Notes: a model not told the origin generated them from the sequence alone. Positions 45,376 to 56,470 are shown, counted from the first letter of the stretch. The stretch is 64,000 nt of DNA from Flaccisagitta enflata (GCA_965153355.1 OZ231126.1:73346001-73410000), one strand, 5' to 3'. Numbers and translations are program-made.

Positions 45376-45917
45376 CACTTATTTCTTGGCGTTTCTGGAC
45401 CTTGTCACTCTATTCTGCGTTTTTGTGCCAGTTTACCTTACTCATCCCAGTTTCCTGCGAATGGATTTACTTATCCATTCTTTTTATTTTTTTTTTCTTA
45501 TTTTTTTTTCTTTTTTTTTTTTGCTTTGTTTTGCTTTGTTTTGCTTCTCTTTATATTGTACGCAAATATTTTCATTGCTATATGACTCCCCAAGTGAATA
45601 CATACAATATAACATAAATTACCCCTGCCCAACTGCCCCAGTAACATTTTAAACCACTGAGACTGCCCACTCACATATAAGGGAGTTAGTGGAATGGTGA
45701 AATGGGCAAGTGACCGAGATAGTTCTTCGCTCATCACTGAAAATAGTGCGTGGCCAGCATGGGTTTATATTCCATGAATAGAATTTCTTAAAATCAAAGG
45801 TATATTTTCGACAATCCTGAAGCTTATGCAAATGTGATTCCATGTGTCGCATAATCACTTTTTTTGGCTGATCTGACAAATTTTGCCACGCTCAAAAAAA
45901 CATGAAGGAATTTCTTT

Positions 45918-45918
<1 letters not shown>
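45376..45918. other. T-rich then unique; no gene
   Basis: TTTTC-rich 45480-45550; nothing else supported. Confidence 0.45.

Positions 45919-45920
<2 letters not shown>

Positions 45921-46000
<80 letters not shown>
45921..46000. repeat. (CT)n microsatellite
   Basis: Pure CT. Confidence 0.97.
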
Positions 46001-46005
<5 letters not shown>

Positions 46006-46047
46006 TATACCTGTGATTATTGGTGCTGGGTGGGTGCACGAAATCTC

Positions 46048-46150
46048 AACAAAGCCGGATACACGGCTACCCTAGTCGCGTGCGGGTGGGCAGGAGCAGT
46101 GCTGGAGAAGGTCACTAGGGCATCTGGGCAGGAGCCGTATGCTCAGAAAG
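46048..46150 (+). repeat. Family R left half, subfamily A
   Basis: AACAAAGCCGGATACACGGC, AGTCGCGTGCGGGTGGGCAG, GGTCACTAGGGCATCTGGGC; GGAC tract and hairpin missing. Confidence 0.7.
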
Positions 46151-46184
46151 CTCAAACACGTCGAAAAAGTTATAGTCGCAAAAG

Positions 46185-46516
46185 CGTTAGATGGTCAGCG
46201 GTACCCGTGCCCTGCCTAAGTAGGTTGTGGTTTAAGTTGAGGGGGAAGCAGGGCAGCAACTCCGAATGGGTCGATGACCTATGCTTTCACACATATGGGG
46301 GATTTTCTCCTCCTTCTCCTCCAACTCCTCCTCCGTTCCTTCCCCCTTAAATCCCAGTCTCAAGGTCCAAATTTTGGTCTCGGGGCCCAAATCCCAGTCT
46401 TGAGGCCCAAATCCCAGCCTCAAGGCCCAAATCCTAACCTGGAGGCTGAGATTTGGGCGCAAGGCTGGGATCTGGGGCTCTTGGATGAGATTTTGACCTT
46501 GAGGCTGAGATTTGGC
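46185..46516. mobile_element. Family F foldback element, copy I (left part)
   Basis: Flank GTCAGCGGTACCCGTGCCCT and GGGGGAAGCA, then GGGCAGCAACTCCGAATGGG, TCGATGACCTATGC and a tandem core (TCAAGGCCCAAATCCCAG, then inverted GAGGCTGAGATTTGG). No right end is seen. GATGACCTATG places it with copies C and D. Confidence 0.65.
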
Positions 46517-46536
46517 TGCAATTTGAAATTTTTCTA

Positions 46537-47041
46537 CAGTAGATGTCGTCTAAACTTAGAAATACGGGGGAGCTCATAACCTCAGCATCAGTACAGTGAG
46601 GGGACTGATATTTTGCTAGTGTAATGAATAGACCCTAAGGGGTTGACGATGGGGTATGGCATCCCCTTACGACTTACCTTACAAAAAAAACTTTTAGTAT
46701 AAGATGTTAGGATCAATCACTTTTATAGCAGAATTTCAGCTTCATCTACTTGCTTTTATTGCAAAACCAGCCTGAGATTCGAACCTGGAACTTTTAAAGA
46801 AATAAATTGATCAAGAAGAACTTGAAGTCAAGTGAGTTAACCATTAGACTAATTCTGGCAGGCGTTGAGGATCAAATTTGTTTTAGTATATTCAAAAGAA
46901 TTTTCTATCCACAGAGCTGCCATACCCCATCGTCAACCTTATAGGACATAAGCATTATACAGACACAGTTTTATTTCATTGGCGCAAATGGTAGTTAGGT
47001 TATGAGGGCCCCATATTTCCAAGTCTAGACGACATCTACTG
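46537..47041. mobile_element. Mariner-type miniature element (505 bp)
   Basis: ~45-bp inverted ends begin CAGTAGATGTCGTCTARACT, flanked by TA (46535-46536, 47042-47043). The opposite arm of the host inverted repeat preserves the uninterrupted site TTTTTCTACTAAATC, confirming a TA duplication. The ends match those of 25243-26363. A smaller internal pair, GTTGACGATGGGGTATGGCA and its complement, lies at about 46641 and 46919. No transposase. Confidence 0.88.
46768..46861 (-). pseudogene. tRNA-like relic with A and B boxes
   Basis: On the minus strand TAGTCTAATGG (46841-46851) fits a tRNA A box and GGTTCGAATCT (46775-46785) fits a B box. They are separated by about 55 bp. Between them ACTTG/CAAGT could form an anticodon-like stem, but the loop is 4 nt and the acceptor ends do not pair well. 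Best read as a decayed tRNA or a tRNA-derived SINE head lying inside the mariner-type element. Confidence 0.45.
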
Positions 47042-47425
47042 TACCAAATCTTCAGCAAAAGCATCGAAATCTCAAAAACCCAGAAATTGTCAATCAAATT
47101 CATCTTTTAAAAAGTATCAAGAGGTTCAGTAGGCCAATCTAAAGGCAATCATGGATCTTTCTTATGATTTTCCGGACAAACTAATGACTAGATTTTTGTA
47201 AAGATACAGTCAGCCCCATGACAGTCACCTGTTTGATCTACTGAACCTCCTAGTCTTTTTTGAATGGAGAATTCGATTGACAATTTCTGGGTCTACGAGA
47301 TTTCAATCTTTTTGCTAAAGATTTAGTAGAAAAATTTCATATTGCATTCTATTGTTGCATTCCAAAAAAATCATTCTGTATATGCTGGAGTATTGGATGA
47401 TTGTATTCAATATACGATCTCCCTC

Positions 47426-47429
47426 TCTC

Positions 47430-47513
<84 letters not shown>
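47426..47513. repeat. (CT)n microsatellite
   Basis: Pure CT after a short TCC interruption. Confidence 0.97.
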
Positions 47514-47514
<1 letters not shown>

Positions 47515-47518
<4 letters not shown>

Positions 47519-47894
47519 CTCGCTCTCTTTCTCTTCCACCTCCAAAGAGAAGACGTGTTTTGATCATATAAATGTGAAACTGCGACTGTCTATTTTGGTT
47601 ATATGTTTGACACTTGTCACTTTATTCCCCATGACAAATACCTGAACCGCGCAGAAGTCATAACTCCTCAGACATGCGAGGAATAACGACGGGGACATGA
47701 GTGGGATTATTAATGTTTCATGAAGTTAACATGACACATGATGTAGAAAGATCGAATGATAAGGTTATATATATTGTAACTGTTTAAATTGTACATCATG
47801 GAGACATGTTTAAGACAAACCACGGTGCTCAGCTTATAGAAAAAAAGATAACACAATAAAGTCTTAAAACAAAGTAAAAGAATGTTGAATTGCA
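47515..47894. other. No recognisable feature
   Basis: AT-rich; no gene. Confidence 0.4.
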
Positions 47895-48165
47895 ACATAG
47901 ACATACACAGCTACCGAAGTCGCGTGTAGAATCTACACTGTAGATGAGCAGAAGCAGTGGTGTAATAAGTTGATCAAGCATTTGGGCGGGAGCAGTGACT
48001 TAAAACCGCTCGTAAACGCAACAAAAAAAAAATTGAAAAGCTAAGAGCTACAAGCCGATGGACCGTCAGACAGGGAGATAGACCGAGAGACAGACAGATG
48101 GACCTACCGACAGACAGACAGACAGACTGACCGACAGACAGACCGACATGGCGTAGCGGGCGGCT
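47895..48165 (+). repeat. Family R copy, strongly diverged
   Basis: ACATACACAGCTACCGAAGT, CGCGTGT, GGGCGGGAGCAGTGAC, AACCGCTCGTAAACGC, then a degraded GACAGACA tract. Terminal hairpin lost. Confidence 0.55.
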
Positions 48166-48306
48166 ATGAATAGCGAACCAGAGACCTGAGAAAAGGATTG
48201 CAGAGTTTGTCCAATTGAAACAAAATTGCCATGATCAGAAAGTCAGAAAAAGTAAGAGACATGAGATTGAAAAGCCCGGATTCTTTGGCTGATTACTTTT
48301 CACAAA

Positions 48307-48575
48307 GGGGGCGTTTCTAGTCAGAGACAATCGCGTTTTAAACGGGCCACTCGGTGGCTTGCTATTTCGTTCGCTCGCACCTCTCAATCCGCTCACTCGC
48401 TCTGCAGCGCTCCGCTTTGCTATGCTCGCTTCGCTCGCTCACTCCGTTCACAGGCTCGCTCACTCACTTCGCTCACTCCCTCGTGGGACGGTTGAAATTC
48501 ATGAATATGTGTTCTTACTGTTATCGCGTTTCACAGGAAGAAACGCGTTTTTGGCGCTCACTAGAAACACGCCCT
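48307..48575. mobile_element. Family M element with 11-12 bp target duplication (Mutator-like)
   Basis: Ends GGGGGCGTTTCTAGTCAGAG and the complement of CTCACTAGAAACACGCCC, so the inverted repeat is GGGCGT(GT)TTCTAGTSAG. It is flanked by ACTTTTCACAAA on both sides (48295-48306, 48576-48587). A 9-12 bp duplication and G-initial ends are typical of Mutator-like elements. The interior is a GCTCGCTTCGCTCACTC-type degenerate array and CGTGGGACGGTTGAAATTCA. Non-coding. Confidence 0.8.
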
Positions 48576-48587
48576 ACTTTTCACAAA

Positions 48588-48907
48588 ATGAGGAGAGTTT
48601 TGTTGGGAAAATATGTTTACTTTATAAATTTGTTCAACGCTCATAAAAAGTGCTACAACATCATTTGGCCGAGAGATATTTCTTGACTCTTGGCGGATCA
48701 AAGCATGAAATGATAAGTAACAGACATAAAGACAAAACTATACTAGATTAGAAACTAAGAAGCCAACAAAGAGACGAGAACCAAAAGGAACTAGTGGCGT
48801 TCGCCATATTGTGTTCCACGAAAACTTGATTTGGCGTGAAAAAGAAAGGCAAAAATTCATAGAAAAAATCTAATAATGATAACCAGACAAATCTGTGTTG
48901 TAGATAA
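48588..48907. other. No recognisable feature
   Basis: No gene supported. Confidence 0.4.
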
Positions 48908-49160
48908 TGGCCGCCTGTGGGCGGCCTAACTACCATCCATGGGCGATTTCACTGCCGCCTATGGGCGGCCTCACTGCCGCCTGTGGGCGGTCCCACTGCC
49001 GCCTGTGGGCGGTCCCACTGCCGCCTGTGGGCGGTCCCACTGCCGCCTGTGGGCGGTCCCACTGCCGCCTGTGGGCGGTCCCACAGCCACCTAAGGGTGG
49101 TCCCACTGCCACCTAAGGGTGGTCCCACTGCCACCTGTGGGTGGTCCCACTACCGCCTGT
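48908..49160. repeat. 22-bp tandem repeat, ~11 copies
   Basis: CCGCCTGTGGGCGGTCCCAC plus TG per unit. Each unit contains the palindromic core CCGCCTGTGGGCGG and could fold into a small hairpin. Confidence 0.92.
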
Positions 49161-49205
49161 GTGTGTGTGTGTGTGTGTATGTGTGTATGTGTGTGTGTGT
49201 GTGTG
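49161..49205. repeat. (GT)n microsatellite
   Basis: GT with two ATGT interruptions, joining the 22-bp and 30-bp arrays. Confidence 0.95.
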
Positions 49206-49234
49206 GAAAAAAAACTGGGTGGTGTGAGAAATCT

Positions 49235-51510
49235 GAACTGTGTGACATACATTGAAGAAAACTGGGTTGTGTGACACACATTCGGAGAAAACTGAGTTAT
49301 GAGACACACAATGGAGAAACTGGGCTGTGTGACACACATTTGGAGAAAGCTAGGCTGTGTGACACACATCGGAGAAAACTGGGTTGTGTGACACACATTT
49401 GGAGAAAACTGGGTTGTGTGACACACATCGGAGAAAACTGGGTTGTGTGACACACATTCAGAGAAAACTGGGTTGTGTGACACACATTCGGAGAAAACTG
49501 GGTTGTGTGACACACATTCGGAGAAATCTGGGTTGTGTGACACACATTCGGAGAAAACTGGGTTGTGTGACATACATTTGGAGAAATCTGGGTTGTGTGA
49601 CACACATCGGAGAAAACTGGGTTGTGTGACACACATTTGGAGAAAACTGGGTTGTGTGACACACATTCGGAGAAAACTTGGTTGTGTGACACACATTCGG
49701 GGAAAACTGGGTTGTGTGACACACATTTGGGGAAATCTGGGTTGTGTGACACACATTCGGAGAAAACTGGGTTGTGTGACACACATTCGGAGAAAACTGG
49801 GTTGTGTGACACACATTCGAGGAATCTGGGCTGTGTGACACACATTTGGAGAAAACTGGGCTGTGTGACACATATTCGGAGGAATCTGGGCAATGTGACA
49901 CACATTCGGAGAAAACTGGACTGTGTGACACACATTCGGAGAAAACTGGGTTGTGTGACACACAATGGAGAAATCTGGGCTGTGTGACACACATTCGGAA
50001 AAAACTGGATTGTGTGACACACATTCGGAGAAAGCTAGGCTGTGTGACACACATTCGGAGAAAACTGGGGTGTGTGACACACATTCGGAGAAAACTGAGT
50101 TATGAGACACACAATGGAGAAAACTGGGCTGTGTGACACACATTTGGAGAAAGCTAGGCTGTGTGACACACATCGGAGAAAACTGGGTTGTGTGACACAC
50201 ATTTGGAGAAAACAGGGTTGTGTGACACACATCGGAGAAAACTGGGTTGTGTGACATACATTCGGAGAAAACTGGGTTATGTGACACACATTCGGAGAAA
50301 TCTGGGTTGTGTGACACACATTCGGAGAAAACTGGGTTGTGTGACACACATTCGGAGAAATCTGGGTTGTGTGACACACATTGGAGAAAACTGGGTTGTG
50401 TGACACACATTCGGAGAAAACTGGGTTGTGTGACACACATTCCGAGAAAACTGGGTTGTGTGACACACATTCGGAGAAATCTGGGTTGTGTGACACACAT
50501 CGGAGAAAACTGGGGTGTGTGACACACATTCGGAGAAAACTGGGTTGTGTGAGACACATTCGAGAATCTGGGCTGTGTGACACACATTTGGAGAAAACTT
50601 TTGTGTGACACACATTGGAAAAATCTGGGCCGTGTGACACACATCCGGAGAAAACTGATGTGACACACAATGGAAAACTGGGCTGTGTGACACACATTCG
50701 GAGTAATCTGGGCAATGTGACACACATTCGGAGAAAACTGGACTGTGTGACACACATTGGGAGAAAACTGGGTTGTGTGAAACACAATGGAGAAACTTGG
50801 GCTGTGTGACACACATTCCGAAAAAACTGGATTGTGTGACACACATTTGGAGAAAGCTAGGCTGTGTGACACACATTCAGAGAAAACTGGGTTGTGTGAC
50901 ACACATTGGAGAAAACTGAGTTGTGTGACACACATTCGGAGAAAACTGGGTTATGTGACACACAATGGAGAAAACTGGGTTCTGTGACACACATCGGAGA
51001 AAACTAGGCTGTGTGACACACATTCGGAGAAAACTGGGCTGTGTGACACACATTCGGAGAAAGCTAGGCCGTGTAACACACATTCGGAGAAAACTGGGTT
51101 ATGTGACACACATTCGGAGAAAACTGAGTTGTGTGACACACAATGGAGAAAATTGGGCTGCGTGTGACACACATATGGAGAAAACTGGATAGCGTGACAC
51201 ACATTCGGAGAAAACTGGAGAAAACTGGAGAAAACTAGGCTGTGTCACACACATACGGAGAAATCTAGGCTTTGTGACACACTATGGAGAAAACTAGGCT
51301 GTGTGACACACATTCGGAGAAAACTGGGTTGTGTGACACACATATGGAGAAAACTGGATAGCGTGACACACATTCGGAGAAAACTGGAGAAAACTGGAGA
51401 AAACTAGGCTGTGTGACACACATACGGAGAAAACTAGGCTTTGTGACACACTTTGGAGAAAACTAGGCTGTGTGACACACATTTGGAGAAAACTGGGTTG
51501 TGTGACACAC
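49235..51510. repeat. 30-bp minisatellite, ~75 copies (2.3 kb)
   Basis: Unit GTGTGACACACATTCGGAGA plus AAACTGGGTT, with 26-32 bp variants. Because 30 is divisible by three and the unit lacks stops in several frames, frames of up to 614 codons run through on the minus strand (CVTQPSFLRM repeat) and shorter ones on the plus strand (CDTHSEKTGL). Frames drift between phases at indels and there is no start or splice context, so I do not call a gene. The right end joins a short GGACGGAC tract (51508-51540). Confidence 0.93.
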
Positions 51511-51559
51511 GGACGGACGAACGAACGGACGCACGGACGGAGAAACTCTGAATATCTAG

Positions 51560-51581
51560 TGTTCCACTATCGTGGAACACA
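51560..51581. repeat. Perfect short hairpin
   Basis: GTGTTCCAC-TATC-GTGGAACAC at the right border of the minisatellite. A related word, TTGTGTTCCACGA, lies at 48810. Confidence 0.75.
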
Positions 51582-51704
51582 ATCAGAAGAAGGAAAGAAG
51601 TCCCGCGCGTGATTTCGATTCTTTCTCTCGGTTTTAATTCGCTCATTTTTCGCTCGAATGAACGCTTTTACCCTTTACTGTATTCCTCTAAGGCACGCAT
51701 CCAT

Positions 51705-52022
51705 CAAGAGAAAAAGAAAGAGAAAAGAGAAAGAAAAAAAAAGAGAGAAAGAGAAAAGAGAAAGAGAAGGAGAAAAAGAAAGAGAAAGAGAGAAAGAGAA
51801 AAGAGAAAGAAAAAAAAAGAGAAAAAGAGAAAAGCGAAAGAGAAAAAGAGAAGGAGAGAAAGAGGAAAGAGAAAAGAGAAAAGAGAAAGAGAAAAGAGAA
51901 AGAGAAAGAGAAATGAGAAAGAGAAAAGAGAAAAGAGAAAGAGAAAAGAGAAAGAGAAAAGAGAAAGAGAAGGAGAGAAAGAGGAAAGAGGAAAGAGAAA
52001 AGAGAAAGAGAAAAAGAGAGAG
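51705..52022. repeat. GAGAAA-rich low-complexity tract
   Basis: AAAGAGAAAGAG-type units of mixed length. Confidence 0.95.
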
Positions 52023-52067
52023 TTTGTTTCTTCAATCTAATGAGATTCGTCGATGTTACAACCAAGA

Positions 52068-52950
52068 CCATGGATGCATGGGACGCCACATGACCATGTG
52101 GGAAAAGTCGGTCTTGAAATCTAGTCGGTCTTGAGTTTTAAGAGAAATGATAACAGAAAAAAATGAAAATATCTTTGAAGAAAATCTGCTGCACATAAAA
52201 ATTCTACGGAATTTGTTTGAACAAGGCCGGATGTACACGGCTACCCCAGTCGCGTGCGGGTGGGCAGGGGCTGTATTGGAGGTCATTTGATCATCTGAGC
52301 AGGAGCAGTGAGGCCATAGACCGCAAAGAAAAAAAATGTGACGGACCAACAGACTGACGGACCATGGATGCATGGGACGCCAAATGGCCATGTGGTAAAA
52401 GTCGGTCTTGAAATCTAGTCGGTCTTGAGTTTTAAGAGAAATGATAACAGAAAAAAATGAAAATATCTTTGAAGAAAATCTGCTGCACATAAAAATTCTA
52501 CGGAATTTGTTTGAACAAGGCCGGATGTACACAGCTACCCCAGTCGCGTGCGGGTGGGCAGGGGCTGTATTGGAGGTCATTTGATCATCTGAGCAGGAGC
52601 AGTGAGGCCATAGACCGCAAAGAAAAAAAATGTGACGGACCAACAGACTGACGGACCATGGATGCATGGGACGCCACATGACCATGTGGTAAAAGTCGGT
52701 CTTGAAATCTAGTCGGTCTTGAGTTTTAAGAGAAATGATAACGAATAAAAAAAGAAAATATCTTTGAAGAAAATCTGCTGGACCAAAAAAATTCTACGGA
52801 GTTTGTTTGAACAAGGCCGGATACATGGCTACCCCAGTCGCGTGCGGGTGGGCAGGGGCTGTATTAGAGGTCACTTGATCATTTGAGCAGGAGCAGTGAG
52901 TCCGCAAAAAAAAAAAACAGAAAAAGAGTGTGATAGACCAACTGACCAAC
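52068..52950. repeat. 294-bp tandem triplication containing family R left halves
   Basis: ACCATGGATGCATGGGACGC starts copies at 52068, 52361 and 52655 (spacing 293-294 bp). The first two are almost identical; the third diverges after the R segment. Each unit includes GTCGGTCTTGAAATCTAGTC and a family R left half (AACAAGGCCGGATGTACACG through ACGGACCAACAG). The 209-codon minus-strand frame is the same peptide repeated. Confidence 0.9.
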
Positions 52951-53027
52951 GGACCAATGAACCCAAGGACCAACGGGCGGACCAACAAAGCGGGGTGTCG
53001 CGTAGCGTAGCCTAGCGCGCAACAAAA
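52812..53027 (+). repeat. Family R copy, subfamily A
   Basis: AACAAGGCCGGATACATGGC, AGTCGCGTGCGGGTGGGCAG, GAGGTCACTTGATCATTTGAG, ACC/GGAC tract, GCGGGGTGTCGCGTAGCG and a decayed hairpin. Confidence 0.75.
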
Positions 53028-53697
53028 AATCTCAAAATGAACCTTAAGATACACAATCTGAAATCGTGAATAATGCAAAAAGTAAAAAAAAGACTACTAT
53101 CTTTTTGATCTATTATCACTATCTACAAAATTTGGTCCCATACATCCATGCAGTCAACGAATCTCAATCACGCGCGGCGAACACGGTCCGCTTCCTATGG
53201 CCTGCGCTTGTTCCACTCGCTCAGCTCTAAAAATGCTCTCGTTTTCTCCGTTTTACGGGCTCGAAGACTTTCTGTTTTTCCACGCTCAATCCCCAATCAC
53301 GGAGAGAAAAGGGAACACAACATCATCTGGATGGAAATTACCTTCTCGTTCGTTGGCAAGCAATGTTGATGGAATGTAACATTTATGGGACTTTTTCTGT
53401 TTGGGATTTTTCACCTCAATTTAGCGGAAATGAAACCGCGTTCAAGGTTTCCATGCACGAGTTTCGAGAAGAAAAAAAACTTCCATAAGAAATATAACTA
53501 TGATGGATTGATATCAACATCATTCGTTAAAAAGAATAATGTACACGTCTATGTATATCCAATTTAGTGTAATAGTAATAATCAATTAATATTAGTTCTA
53601 TTCTAGTCAACATAGCAGCCCTGTAATCATGTTCATTTGCTACTCTTTATATATCAATAAGTCTTTTTCTTTGTTTTCTTCCTTAACTTTCACTTAT
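53028..53697. other. No recognisable feature
   Basis: Short ORFs of 60-73 codons without domains. Confidence 0.4.
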
Positions 53698-54002
53698 TCT
53701 TCTTCTTCTTCTTCTTCTTCTTCTTCTTCTTCTTGTTCTTGTTCTTCTTTTTCTTTTCTTCTTCTTCTTCTTTTTCTTTTTCGTTGTCTTCTTCTTCTTC
53801 ATCTTCTTCTCCTTTTTTTTTTCCTTCTTCATCTTCCTATTCTTCTGCTTCTTCTTCTTCTTCTATTTGCCTTTTCTACTTCTTCTTCTCCTTCCTTTTC
53901 TTCTTCTTCTTCTTCTTCTTCTTCTTCTTCTTCTTCTTCTTCTTCTTCTTCTTCTTCTTCTTCTTCTTCTTCTTCTTCTTCCTTTTCTTCTTCTTTTCCT
54001 TC
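53698..54002. repeat. (CTT)n trinucleotide tract, left part
   Basis: CTT with interruptions; continues after the family R insertion. Confidence 0.97.
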
Positions 54003-54007
54003 TTTTT

Positions 54008-54161
54008 AGTTGCGGACACGCAACTCTATAAGAGGCTTTGTCCGTCCGTCCGTTGGTTGGTTGGTTGGTCGGTCCGTAACCACGAGTCGAAAAGTGGAAA
54101 AACGCGCATATCCGCCCCTGCCCACCCGTCCGCAACTGATGGCTGTGTATCCGGCCTTGTT
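54008..54161 (-). repeat. Family R subfamily C inserted in a (CTT)n tract
   Basis: AGTTGCGGACACGCAACT hairpin to GGCC/TTGTT end, nearly identical to 22440 and 36773. CTT repeats on both sides show it landed in an existing tract. Confidence 0.82.
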
Positions 54162-54600
54162 CTTCTTCTTCTTCTTCTTTTCCTTCATCTTCTTCCTCTC
54201 CTTCCTTTCCCTCTTCTTCTTCTTCTTCTTCCTCCTCTTCTTCTTCTTTTTCTTCTTCCTCCTCTTCTTCTTCTTCTTCTTCTTCTTCTTCTTCTTCTCC
54301 TTCTTCTTCTTCATCTTCATCTTCTTCTTCTTCTTCTTCCTCTTTTTCTTCTTCTTCTTCTTCTTCTTTTTCTCTTTCTTCTTCCTCTCCTTCCTTTCCT
54401 TCTTCTTCATCTTCTTCCTATCCCTCCTTTCCTTCTTCTTTTTCTTCTTCTTCTTCTTCTTCTTCTTCTTCTTCTTCTTCTTCTTCTTCTTCTTCTTCTT
54501 CTTTTTCTTCTTCTTCTTCTTCTTCTTCTTCTTCTTCTTCGTCTTCTTCATCTTCTTCATCTTCTTCCTCTACTTCTTCTTCATCTCCTTCTCCATGCCC
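54162..54600. repeat. (CTT)n trinucleotide tract, right part
   Basis: CTT with CAT, CCT and TTT interruptions. Confidence 0.97.
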
Positions 54601-54749
54601 CTCTTGTATTTTACGTATTCTTGTTCATTTTCTTTTTAAGCTAACTCACACCCTCTCATTTTCTTCTTTTCAACCTCATTCACCTAGATTTAGGCAAATT
54701 ACCTCGTCTAAATTTGACGAGGGAATTCAAAAGCGGAAGTAAAACGAAG

Positions 54750-54754
<5 letters not shown>

Positions 54755-54806
<52 letters not shown>

Positions 54807-54914
54807 TTAATGAATGAATGAATGAATGAATGAATGAATGAATGAATAACAGAATTAATGAATGAAAGAGGAAAGAAAGAATTCATCATGTAGCTGGAAC
54901 AAACGAAAGAAAGC

Positions 54915-54990
<76 letters not shown>

Positions 54991-55022
54991 AGGAGAAAGA
55001 AAGAAAGAAAGAAAGAAAGAAT
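54755..55022. repeat. (GA)n, (AATG)n and (GAAA)n tracts
   Basis: GA 54755-54800, AATG to about 54850, GAAA 54907-55020. Confidence 0.95.
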
Positions 55023-55300
55023 GAATGATAGAAATGAGAAAAAAAAATCAGAGGAGCGAAGAAACAAGTAGATGCGATTTCGAAATCCGAAGAGAAAACC
55101 TTTTTGAGGAAAATTAGAATTCTTTAAATTTCGGATCAGTCCTGATTGAGTTTCACTGCTTTGATTTTTAACAAATTGTAGCATTGCAATTTGCCATTTG
55201 TTCTTCGCAAAAAGTCTTTTTTTTTTTTCTTTTTTTTTTAATCAAGAAAAAAAACTAGTGGATAAATCAGTTTCCTAGACGCAATATCGTTTGCCATATA

Positions 55301-55475
55301 CAGTTAAACCCCGCTATAACGGATCCAAGAGTAACGGAAATCCATCTGTAACAAATCTAAGATTTTGGTCGCTTTAAGTCAATTTCTTTTAATTTCTATG
55401 TCAGCATTGAAAGAAATCTGCTTATAGTAGATGAAATTTGTTAGTCCCTTGACATCCATTATGGCGGGGTTTAAC
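55301..55475. mobile_element. Pogo/Tigger-like miniature element (~175 bp)
   Basis: CAGTTAAACCCCGCTATAAC at the left and its near-complement ATGGCGGGGTTTAACT at the right, with TA on both sides (55299-55300, 55476-55477). The terminal G of the right end is missing. GTTAAACCYCG-type ends are familiar from pogo/Tigger elements. Non-coding. Confidence 0.65.
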
Positions 55476-55479
55476 TATG

Positions 55480-56320
55480 ACAAACAGACATGGCTCATTT
55501 CAAATAAACTGTTGCTCAACGATGTACAATAATCATTTTGCTTTAGCTATACTTGCTGAGTTGAGATTCGTAAGAAAATGCAACAGAGAAGATGAAGGAC
55601 GCAAGAAGGCAAAAATGGTAAAGAATGGAAACATCGCAAAGAAGAATGGAGACAGAATAGAAGGAAAAAGATCAACGATGCATTCAGATCAGATCTCAGT
55701 TGCAGTTTGTAGCTCCTTTTTGACGGAAGAGGAAAGCTTCACTGTAAGGGGTTTGCTTTAACAATACTTGAACAGTCATTGAACCGCCATATCTTGGTTC
55801 CTGTGAGCATGTATAAAATGTCGCATGTAAAAATTTATGCATTGTGCATAAGGTAACAAACTAAGTTCTCTATCATTAAAAACATCATATGAGTTCCCAA
55901 ACGAAATGTTTTTCTTCCATAAACTAAGTTCTCATATCAATAGTTGTAACAACAGCACAGCATAGTTGTAACAGCAGCAAACAGTGGAACGCAAATCCAG
56001 AATCTTTCTAAACGGTACCGAAGACAGACAAAAGCCTCTGCAACAGAGAAAAATCACAGATGGAAGAGCTCGTCTGGGGAAAAACATGTACAATTCCCTT
56101 TGGAGGCGCCGAGAAAGAAAAAAAAAAGAGGAGAATAAGCTTTAATCCAGAAAAAAAAAGAAAGGAGAAGGAAGCAAAAAAAGCTCTACGCATTAAAAAG
56201 GAGTCTTTAAGCAAAAAGGAAAAATGATGATTTCACCATTCATCTTTTTTTTTTTCTCTCTCTCTCCACTCTTGCCCTTAGCTCTGTGCACTGTCTGTCT
56301 GTTTAAATTTCTGTCTATCT
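55480..56320. other. No recognisable feature
   Basis: ORFs of 68-94 codons without recognisable domains. Confidence 0.4.
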
Positions 56321-56323
56321 GTT

Positions 56324-56324
<1 letters not shown>

Positions 56325-56419
<95 letters not shown>
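56325..56419. repeat. (CT)n microsatellite
   Basis: Pure CT. Confidence 0.97.
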
Positions 56420-56422
<3 letters not shown>

Positions 56423-56469
56423 ATCGCTTCCAAAGAAATGCAACATTATAGCAAGAAGACGAAAGGTTG

Positions 56470-56470
56470 T

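Larger units (their letters stand above)
46519..47345. mobile_element. Inverted-repeat element interrupted by a mariner-like insertion
   Basis: The right arm (47225-47345) reads as complement GCAATATGAAATTTTTCTAC, TAAATCTTTAGCAAAAAG, GAAATCTCG, ACCCAGAAATTGTCAATCG. The left arm reads GCAATTTGAAATTTTTCTA, then the 505-bp insertion, then CCAAATCTTCAGCAAAAGC, GAAATCTCAAAAACCCAG, AATTGTCAATC. Arms are about 120 bp. No ORF. Confidence 0.8.

Noticed and set aside
49091-50935. 614-codon minus-strand ORF
   Set aside because: It is a readthrough of the 30-bp minisatellite and adjoining (GT)n; similar frames exist in other phases and on the other strand, so openness follows from unit length.
48810-51582. 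One large transposon with TTGTGTTCCACGA ends spanning both minisatellites
   Set aside because: Only 13 bp of inverted match, no target duplication, and the word resembles part of family F ends.
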